From Ruminococcaceae bacterium UBA2854 (GTDB lineage Bacteria; Bacillota; Clostridia; Oscillospirales; Acutalibacteraceae), in assembly GCA_002350765.1 (NCBI GenBank), contig DEFK01000004.1, forward strand, positions 47,636-60,308: DNA of 12,673 nt, in the 5' to 3' direction. This document shows positions 7,672-12,673 of this stretch, piece after piece. The position numbers and the translations under genes are program-made. The notes beneath the pieces were generated by a model, which ran no database searches, was not told where the DNA came from, and saw only the letters and a list, made by a program, of their open reading frames with translations. Position 1 is the first letter of the stretch, and each line of letters opens with the position of its first letter.

Positions 7672-7860
7672 TTATCTGCAAGCGCAGCACTGGCACGGCG
7701 TGCACTTTGCTACAATCTTAGTGTTTTCGGAAGCCATATACTTCACAATTTCAGGTGAAACAATAATGATTTCAGCGGAATTCTTGTTTTCGATTTCTTT
7801 GGAAAAGGGCTTGTTAAAGGGATTGAACATTTCGATTTTAGGTGAAAGTACTTTTTTCAT
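7672..7860 (-). CDS. Cys-rich RiPP precursor peptide
   Basis: The 62-residue peptide has a charged, leader-like N-terminal part ('MKKVLSPKIEMFNPFNKPF', then a Glu/Asn/Lys-rich stretch and 'AEIIIVSPEIVKYMASE') and a very short Cys-dense end. All five cysteines (C53, C56, C58, C59, C61) fall within the last ten residues, in the order C-x2-C-x-C-C-x-C-Arg. There is no signal peptide and no double-glycine cleavage site, so export or trimming must use other signals. ATG 7860 has AAAAGGA about 9 bases upstream. It is the first gene after a near-consensus promoter and is followed by two SPASM enzymes and a PqqD-like protein, which identifies it as the likely substrate. It resembles in outline the clostridial Cys-rich peptides modified by SPASM enzymes, but I recognise no named family. 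A small metal-binding protein is the main alternative. Confidence 0.75.
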   Translation of the reverse strand: MKKVLSPKIEMFNPFNKPFSKEIENKNSAEIIIVSPEIVKYMASENTKIVAKCTPCQCCACR

Positions 7861-7881
7861 AAAAAACCATCCTTTTCATTT

Positions 7882-7895
7882 TGTAGAAAACTACA
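7882..7895. repeat. Small dyad in the 5' UTR of the RiPP operon
   Basis: TGTAG-AAAA-CTACA is a perfect 5-bp palindrome with a 4-base loop, between the promoter and the precursor ribosome binding site. On the plus strand it is followed by seven T residues, so it could also act as a weak terminator against transcription entering from the left. It may be an operator or an mRNA-stabilising hairpin. Confidence 0.45.
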
Positions 7896-7912
7896 TTTTT
7901 TTCTCTGTGTTT

Positions 7913-7941
7913 AATATAACATTTTATTTATCGATTGTCAA
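7913..7941 (-). promoter_or_regulatory. Near-consensus promoter of the RiPP operon
   Basis: On the minus strand, TTGACA (7941-7936) is followed by a 17-base spacer and TATATT (7918-7913). The -35 is perfect and the -10 matches five of six positions. Transcription should start near 7906, giving a 5' UTR of about 45 bases ahead of the precursor gene. No other promoter is needed for the four-gene operon. Confidence 0.8.
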
Positions 7942-8067
7942 TATAAATGATCAATTCTCTACGCTTCTCTATGAAAAACTTGATATATAAAAACAGCTTT
8001 CATATTATCAAAAACTAATTCGTAAATATAACCCAATCCAAATTATGTTGATTACCTTATTATACCT

Positions 8068-8096
8068 TTGACTTGAATTTATAAAAAGGGTATAAT
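8068..8096 (+). promoter_or_regulatory. Promoter with operator-like repeats, upstream of the recombinase remnant
   Basis: TTGACT at 8068-8073, a 17-base spacer and a perfect TATAAT at 8091-8096 form a strong sigma-70-type promoter. It carries repeats: ATTATACC (8059-8066) is the inverse of GGTATAAT (8089-8096), and GGGTATAA occurs directly twice, at 8088-8095 and 8098-8105. These could be repressor half-sites. It diverges from the RiPP promoter, with about 125 bases between the two -35 boxes. Confidence 0.7.
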
Positions 8097-8123
8097 AGGG
8101 TATAACCGTTTTAGAGGTGTTGT

Positions 8124-8273
8124 ATGGAACAGACTGAACTTTTGAAACAAATTGATGAACTTGAACGCGAGATTGTGCTGCTTCCTCGCGGAAGTATTGC
8201 TGTCAAAAAAATCAAAGATAAAGAGTACTACTATCACTGCATCAATGAAAACGGAAAACGTCGGGAGAAGTAA
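8124..8273 (+). pseudogene. 49-codon N-terminal fragment of a recombinase-associated small protein
   Basis: ATG 8124 follows GAGGTG by 4 bases and reads 'MEQTELLKQIDELEREIVLL', then 'PRGSIAVKKIKDKEYYYH', ending at TAA 8271-8273. The start is a charged helix. The 'LPRGSI..KKIK.KEYYY' part is like small proteins that sit next to serine recombinases (the type called DUF6788, from memory). Those are longer, so this looks like the 5' piece of such a gene. It is fused in the same frame to the recombinase remnant, with a stop between, which suggests a deletion that removed its end and the recombinase start. Whether the short peptide is still made is unknown. Confidence 0.5.
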
Positions 8274-9527
8274 TCTACTTGCAATGTAGACGTCTTCTTT
8301 GAAGAACAAGGTATCCACAGCATCGAAAACGGTTCTGAATTCTACATCACGGTATACGGTTCAATCGTTCAGAGTGAATCCGAGAATATCAGCGCAAACG
8401 TCAAGTGGGGCAAGGAACAATCCGCCCGCGAGGGCAACGTATCCTTCCACTACAAAAATTTCCTCGGATATCGCAAAGGAGATGACGGCAAACCGGAAAT
8501 TGTTCCCGAAGAAGCCGAAACGATTCAATACATATATGAGAGGTTTCTCGCAGGCGACAGTCACCAAACAATCATTAGCAAGTTGGAAAGCAATAACATT
8601 TTGACTCCCGGTGGAAAAGAAAAGTGGACTTACGGTACGCTGCATCCCATTCTCACTAAATAGAGAAATATGGGCGATGCGATAATCAATAAGACCTACA
8701 CCGTTGATTGTATCTCCAAAAAGAAAAAGAGAAACAACGGCGAACGCGCCAAATACTATGTCGAAAACAACCATCCTGCCATCATTGACAGAATAACTTT
8801 CGGCAAGGTTCAGGAAGAAATTGCCCGACGCAGCGGACTGCGGAAGGTCAAGCAGGTTGGTACGAAAACCGAGCTTGGTAAATACTCTTCGAAATATTCG
8901 CTGACTGAACTGCTTATATGCGGAGAGTGCGGAACACCATATCGCAGATGCACATGGACATCGTGTGGTAACAAACGAATCGTATGGAGATGTATCAGCC
9001 GGTTGGATTACGGAAAAAAACGCTGTCACGATTCTCCGACGATGGGAGAAGAAGAACTGCACCGAGCTATCATGAAAGCGGTTCAAACCGTAGCTATGCA
9101 AAATTCCAAGCTTCTTCAAACATTAAAAAATCATATAGCAATGACAGTGAAATGCAATGATTCAGAGGATAAAGAACTAGAAATCAAGGTCAGGCTCGCA
9201 GAAATCAATGAAGAATTTCAAAAGGCAATGTCAATGGTATCAGTCGATGACGATAGTAACGTCATCGTCGAACAAAAGCTTACCGAGCTGATTATGGAAA
9301 AGGAATTGCTTAACAAGGAGCTTGCTAAGTGCTCATCGGATCATAAAGAAACATCACAATCAAGGGTTACTGAAATCGCAAGATTGACAGATATTCTGAA
9401 AAACCAACCGCTACAATTCAACGATGAATTGGTACGACAAATGCTCCAGTGCATAGTAGTAGAAAACAAAGAACAAATCAAGGTAATCTTTAACGACGGA
9501 ACCGAGATAGATCAGCCGATACAATAA
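8274..9527 (+). pseudogene. Decayed large serine recombinase (N-terminus lost, in-frame TAG)
   Basis: The conceptual product starts within the resolvase domain ('NVDVFFEEQGIHS', then 'GSIVQSESENISANVKWG'). It continues through the recombinase domain ('FLGYRKGDDGKPEIV', 'IYERFLAGDSHQTII') and a zinc-ribbon region ('CGECGTPYRRC...WRC...C') into a long coiled-coil tail (about 9060-9450). The first 100 or so residues, including the catalytic Ser and the Arg motif, are absent. A TAG at 8661-8663 interrupts the frame where relatives have an 'LTNEKYMGD'-like sequence. From ATG 8670 the rest could still be translated as 285 residues with no catalytic part. It was probably the integrase of an older element and cannot recombine DNA now. 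Its right-end position suggests it once mobilised the RiPP island. Confidence 0.85.
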
Positions 9528-9532
9528 AAAAT

Positions 9533-9569
9533 GGGCATACCTGCTATTCATAGCGCGTATGTCCTTTTT
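9533..9569 (+). terminator. Terminator after the recombinase remnant
   Basis: GGGCATAC (9533-9540) pairs with GTATGTCC (9557-9564) with one G-T wobble. An inner GCTAT/ATAGC stem sits in the loop, and five T residues follow. It begins 5 bases after the remnant's stop codon. Confidence 0.7.
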
Positions 9570-9772
9570 GATTATTGAGCCTTGGTACAATGCTTGACAC
9601 AACAAAGCGGATTGTTAATGATAATGTAAGAAGACAATATATAAATATCGGGAGCGTTAGTTCCTACAATAAACTGTCAAGGAATGCGGTTTTGCGGAGT
9701 AAACAGTTCTTACAGAAGTTCACTACTCCACAGTATTCGGACGAGGTTTCATCTTTTTTGCTCATCCTTGAC
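9570..9772. other. Intergenic stretch without a recognisable gene
   Basis: A 71-codon plus-strand frame crosses this stretch, but it lacks a ribosome binding site and any familiar motif, and its end runs into the next terminator. TTGACA at 9594-9599 has only a poor -10 (AATGAT or GATAAT at 17-20 bases). I see nothing else. Confidence 0.4.
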
Positions 9773-9814
9773 AAAGCCCCAAAAGCCTGATAAACACTGG
9801 CTTTTGGGGCTTTT
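9773..9814 (+). terminator. Strong terminator with a perfect 15-bp stem
   Basis: Bases 9773-9787 (AAAGCCCCAAAAGCC) pair perfectly with 9799-9813 across an 11-base loop, followed by a short T run. It can act on plus-strand transcripts and, because its A-rich side gives T residues on the other strand, perhaps on both. No intact gene lies just upstream, so it may be a leftover of a lost transcription unit. Confidence 0.75.
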
Positions 9815-9830
9815 CATATTACGAAAAAAT

Positions 9831-9945
9831 TTGGCAGACGCATCAAATGTAGGTAACGTTTTTTAGTAAGTGTTGTACAAATAACGGCTTGATTATTTGT
9901 ATATAACTTACAACAAATTGTGTTACAAAGTTATGCGTCTGCCAA
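9831..9945. repeat. Concentric nested inverted repeat, possible att site or terminator
   Basis: A perfect 13-bp inverted repeat, TTGGCAGACGCAT (9831-9843) with its complement at 9933-9945, encloses a second imperfect 19-bp inverted repeat (9866-9884 with 9893-9911, 16 of 19 positions pairing if one G-T wobble is counted) around an 8-base centre. Both have their centre at 9888. T6 runs flank it in each direction. It begins 7 bases past the stop of the intact serine recombinase. It could be that enzyme's recombination site, the end of the element, or a large bidirectional terminator. Confidence 0.6.
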
Positions 9946-9952
9946 TCGTTTT

Positions 9953-11563
9953 TTACGCTATAAATACGCTTTCGGTTAAGTTTCCTTCCTCATCATAACA
10001 ATCCTTATGCCGTTCAAACTTGGCATTGAGGTTGATTTTGATGTGGAGTTTTTTATCTTTTTCCGAGATAACGATGCTGTCCACCAGCAGGCGGAGGTTG
10101 GCGTCGCTGATGGCTTCTTCCTGAATGATTTGCTCAATTAAATCGACGCTTTCTTTCATCTCCGCTTTGCGCTTTTTGATAGTCGCGCTGTAGTCGGTGA
10201 TGGCGGCGATTTCCTTTTTGAGCCGTTCAATATCGTCCTCGCAGAGTTTCAGCATTCGCGTATAGATTTCCGTGTGCTCCTTGTCGCGGATACGCTCGAG
10301 CAGGATTTCTTCTTGGTCGGTCATGCGTTGACGGAGCGTCCGGTTCATCTCGGAGAGCTTGTTGCTGACGTTGCTTTTTTGCTTTACCCACCGCTTAACA
10401 TCTGATTCTATGGATTGATAATTTGCTATCGCTCTTTCTTTAATGCTGAGTAACTCGCTGTAAATTAGTTCGTCAAGCATCGCTTCGTCAATTCTATGAG
10501 CCGTGCAATATTCTTTTCCGTAGCGGTGATAGCCGTTGCAGTTGTACTCATATCTGTCGGGCAGTCCTGTCCAACGACGGATTTTGCACACAAAGGTGCA
10601 GCCGCATTCCTCACATCTCAACAAGCCTGTGTATCTGTGACACGGTTTGCCTGAGCTTGCCCGGACGTCTTTCTTCTTTTTCTGCCCGAAAATAGATTGT
10701 ACCTGCTCCCATTTCTCCTTTGAAATGATAGCAGGTACAAAGTTTTCATGCACGAAGTTTTCCTCAACCGGAAGCACCTCGCGGATTTGATAGATTTTAT
10801 TGGTATGCGTTTTGTGGCAAACCAGCGTGCCTTTGTAGAATTCATTTGTCAGAATCCGTTTGACAGTAGTACCTGTCCACAGAAACCGGTTCGTAATCTT
10901 CGGCGCGTTGCTCATGGTTTTCTTTTTCATCTTTTTGTTTTGATAGTAAAGCGGCGATTTTACTCCCTCGGAATTGAGTTGATGTGCGATATTTTTCAGC
11001 CCGTAGCCTTGCAGATAGAGATTGTAAATCCTCCTAACAATCTCCGCTTCTTCCTCAATGATTATAACCTCGTCGGTGTTTCTGTCCTTGAAATATCCGA
11101 GCGGAGGGACAATAACAATTCCCTCGCGCTGCTTTTGCAGGTAGCCAGCTGAGATTCTGCGAGAGGTATCTTTGCAATACATATCGTTAATGATACCTTT
11201 GAAGCCGATTGTCAGGTCATCCGCTTCGTTGAAGGAGTCGATATTTTCCGTGACCGACAGCACACGGATATTGTGTTTGCGAAGCTCGTCCATGAACACC
11301 ATCGTCTGTGTGCGGTGTCTGCCGAGCCGTGACAGGTCTTTGACAACTACTGCATCGATGGATTTCTTATCAAACTGCTCATAGATTTTTTCAATACCTT
11401 CGCGCTCAAAGGTCATTCCGCTGACGTTATCATCAAATGATTCTCCGATGATTTCGTGATTATGTGCCTTTGCGTATTCGACTAAAATGTTTTTCTGGTT
11501 GGTCAGCGAGTTCTGCTCTACGTCATCATCGCGTGACAACCGATAGTATAACCATACTCTCAT
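9953..11563 (-). CDS. Large serine recombinase (TnpX/TndX-type)
   Basis: The enzyme has 536 residues. It catalyses excision and integration of the element by a Ser-linked double-strand exchange. The resolvase domain (about 1-140) has the nucleophile candidate Ser10 in 'YYRLSRDDD' and 'DLSRLGR' at 76-82. The recombinase domain (about 155-290) contains 'PPLGYFKD' and 'VKRILTNEFYKG'. A zinc ribbon uses C317, C320, C342 and C353, and a long charged coiled coil (about 360-490) precedes the C-terminal segment. ATG 11563 has AAGGAG about 6 bases upstream. No break is visible, so it should be active. It lies downstream of the relaxase and a small ORF on the same strand, the usual order at the end of clostridial integrative elements. 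It is only distantly similar to the plus-strand remnant at 8274-9527, so the two probably come from different elements. Confidence 0.92.
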   Translation of the reverse strand: MRVWLYYRLSRDDDVEQNSLTNQKNILVEYAKAHNHEIIGESFDDNVSGMTFEREGIEKIYEQFDKKSIDAVVVKDLSRLGRHRTQTMVFMDELRKHNIRVLSVTENIDSFNEADDLTIGFKGIINDMYCKDTSRRISAGYLQKQREGIVIVPPLGYFKDRNTDEVIIIEEEAEIVRRIYNLYLQGYGLKNIAHQLNSEGVKSPLYYQNKKMKKKTMSNAPKITNRFLWTGTTVKRILTNEFYKGTLVCHKTHTNKIYQIREVLPVEENFVHENFVPAIISKEKWEQVQSIFGQKKKKDVRASSGKPCHRYTGLLRCEECGCTFVCKIRRWTGLPDRYEYNCNGYHRYGKEYCTAHRIDEAMLDELIYSELLSIKERAIANYQSIESDVKRWVKQKSNVSNKLSEMNRTLRQRMTDQEEILLERIRDKEHTEIYTRMLKLCEDDIERLKKEIAAITDYSATIKKRKAEMKESVDLIEQIIQEEAISDANLRLLVDSIVISEKDKKLHIKINLNAKFERHKDCYDEEGNLTESVFIA

Positions 11564-11593
11564 GTGTATCTCCTTTCGATTCTGTGTGGGAAT

Positions 11594-11627
11594 GTCGTGG
11601 TTGCGCTACCTCTGTGCAACTACAACA
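11594..11627. repeat. Imperfect inverted repeat upstream of the recombinase gene
   Basis: TGTCGTGGTTGC (11594-11605 region) and GCAACTACAACA (11616-11627) match in about 10 of 12 positions around an 11-base centre. The repeat lies within the 95-base gap before the recombinase, next to a weak minus-strand extended -10 (TGGTATGTT). It may be an operator or mRNA hairpin that controls recombinase expression. Confidence 0.4.
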
Positions 11628-11658
11628 TACCACAGTTTTTATTGAATATCCAGACTAT

Positions 11659-11820
11659 TTATGCAGATTTTTCAAGAGAAAAATCCTCGTCCGGCAGTAA
11701 ATTGTTTTCTGAAATATAGTCTTTGACTACGGATTTTAAGAACGTGTTGAACTGCTCGTCGGTTCCGACGTAGTCAAATTCAACTGATTCAATAATAATT
11801 GGCTCAGACTTTCTCGCCAT
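11659..11820 (-). CDS. Small ORF between relaxase and recombinase, unknown function
   Basis: This 53-residue acidic protein begins 'MARKSEPIIIESVEFDYVGT' and ends 'DEDFSLEKSA'. No family is recognised. ATG 11820 has an AGGAAAGGAG ribosome binding site at 4-5 bases, which decides the start. The frame stays open upstream, and an ATG at 11910 would add 30 basic residues that match nothing and have a poorer site. It has no Cys, signal peptide or membrane segment. Its place between the relaxase and the recombinase suggests an accessory role in mobilization or recombination, or a small regulator. This is an inference from position only. Confidence 0.65.
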   Translation of the reverse strand: MARKSEPIIIESVEFDYVGTDEQFNTFLKSVVKDYISENNLLPDEDFSLEKSA

Positions 11821-11944
11821 AGAACTCCTTTCCTCGCCGTAGTAAATACAGCGAATTGTTTTGATGAATTTATTAAAGTTGTATGTGGTTTTGAAACAAA
11901 ACCGATTCATATTTGACATCAATCCTTTCGTTTGATTATTAGTT

Positions 11945-12673
11945 TTACATTGATTGAGCGATTCCCTGCTCGCGTTCGTAGTCCTCACGGGTGCAGTAGG
12001 TGTGGAAGGCTTCGTTGGAAATCTTCCGCCCGAGGATTTTTTCAAGACGAAGCTTTTCCATCGTGTTCATTTCGTTGACGTAATGCGGCTGATAATAGTA
12101 GTCTGCTGGTACTGTTGAAAGAATATCTCCGAGGAGATTGAACAGTCCGTCGGTGCTTGTTATCGTAAATCTGTCGTCGTGATACGGCGTAACATAGTCG
12201 CAGTAGGTGTAGAGCATTTCACCGTCACAACCGCCCATGGCGAAGTACAATTCCAGATTATTTTTCAGGAAACGCTCGTCAAACAACTTGTTGTCGCGGA
12301 CTTTGTAGCCCTCCGGCGTGGTGAAGGTGATATATTTATACTTGTCCTCCCACTGCACCTTGTAGCCGTGCTCACGCATATTCTCGATGAATTCTTCCTT
12401 TGTCGCCGACCAACCGATGGCGTAGGAAGCGGTTTCTATCAGGTCACGCTTCCATCTGGCGTTGCGAGGATTTTTGGTTTTGGTCTCAGTAACGCTCAGT
12501 CCATACTCACGGCAGAGCTGATTGGAATATTCCTTCGCCTGCAGCATTTCGTTGCGGCTCTGGTGAAACTTTTTGCCGTTTTCGAAGTTGACGCTGTTCA
12601 TAATAAGATGATTGTGGACGGCATGGGTGTTGGTGTGCGTAGCGACAAGGACTTGAAAACCCGGAAAGTATTC
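11945..12673 (-). CDS. Relaxase/mobilization nuclease, C-terminal part (5' end outside window)
   Basis: The frame is open to the right edge, so 243 C-terminal residues are visible. The first 24 read 'EYFPGFQVLVATHTNTHAVH' followed by 'NHLI', then 'MNSVNFENGKKFHQS'. This is the metal-binding HxxxxHNHxIxNS histidine motif of MOBP/VirD2-like relaxases (Relaxase family, PF03432), which nick oriT and lead the transferred strand. The catalytic Tyr region lies upstream, beyond the window. An ATG at 12601 falls inside the motif and is not the true start. The rest is an accessory C-terminal region ending 'EDYEREQGIAQSM', with no break. It shows that this side of the window belongs to a mobilizable or conjugative element. 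The oriT and other mob genes are expected to the right. Confidence 0.85.
   Translation of the reverse strand, partial: EYFPGFQVLVATHTNTHAVHNHLIMNSVNFENGKKFHQSRNEMLQAKEYSNQLCREYGLSVTETKTKNPRNARWKRDLIETASYAIGWSATKEEFIENMREHGYKVQWEDKYKYITFTTPEGYKVRDNKLFDERFLKNNLELYFAMGGCDGEMLYTYCDYVTPYHDDRFTITSTDGLFNLLGDILSTVPADYYYQPHYVNEMNTMEKLRLEKILGRKISNEAFHTYCTREDYEREQGIAQSM

Noticed and set aside
8361..9119. A 252-codon minus-strand reading frame
   Set aside because: It is antisense to the recombinase remnant, whose plus-strand translation shows clear recombinase and zinc-ribbon motifs. The minus frame has no ribosome binding site or recognisable motif.
9575..9790. A 71-codon plus-strand frame after the recombinase remnant
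   Set aside because: It has no Shine-Dalgarno sequence and no known motif, and its C-terminus is encoded by a terminator stem.
1..12673. CRISPR array, tRNA or rRNA genes
   Set aside because: I saw no regularly spaced direct repeats and no tRNA- or rRNA-like sequences on either strand.

Overview
The window looks like a mosaic of mobile DNA from a Gram-positive anaerobe, probably a gut-type Clostridia (Oscillospiraceae/Lachnospiraceae-like). The reasons are strong AAGGAG ribosome binding sites, moderate-to-low GC, U-tailed hairpin terminators, TnpX/TndX-type large serine recombinases and a MOBP-like relaxase. No taxonomic marker gene is present, so this is inference.

Layout. Bases 1-212 hold the tail of an upstream gene, two tandem terminators and a structured leader. 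Bases 222-596 encode a Cys-rich mobile-element protein whose 3' end appears to be broken at about base 540, where the DNA turns AT-rich. Bases 573-5181 are a rightward two-gene operon: a B12-type radical SAM enzyme and a UvrA-like ABC protein without the UvrB-binding region (class II UvrA). A strong hairpin terminator at 5336-5372 separates it from a convergent leftward operon (7941 to 5377). That operon is a compact RiPP locus: a 62-residue precursor ending in five Cys within nine residues, two paralogous radical SAM/SPASM maturases and a PqqD-like recognition protein. A near-consensus sigma-70 promoter drives it.

Bases 8068-9569 hold a good promoter, a 49-codon fragment and a decayed serine recombinase that lacks its catalytic N-terminus and has an in-frame TAG. 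Bases 9570-9952 are non-coding and contain a perfect 15-bp-stem terminator and a concentric nested dyad. From 9953 to the right edge, all on the minus strand, lie an intact large serine recombinase, a small conserved-looking ORF and the C-terminal part of a relaxase. These belong to an integrative mobilizable or conjugative element that continues past the window.

How the genes may work together. The leftward operon should produce a radical-SAM-modified, Cys-dense peptide: PqqD-like protein binds the leader and the two SPASM enzymes modify the core. The convergent operon may add a B12-dependent modification and supply self-protection, since class II UvrA proteins include DNA-drug resistance factors such as DrrC. 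It may equally be an independent cargo operon. No exporter, peptidase or dedicated regulator is visible, so the system would depend on host functions or on genes outside the window.
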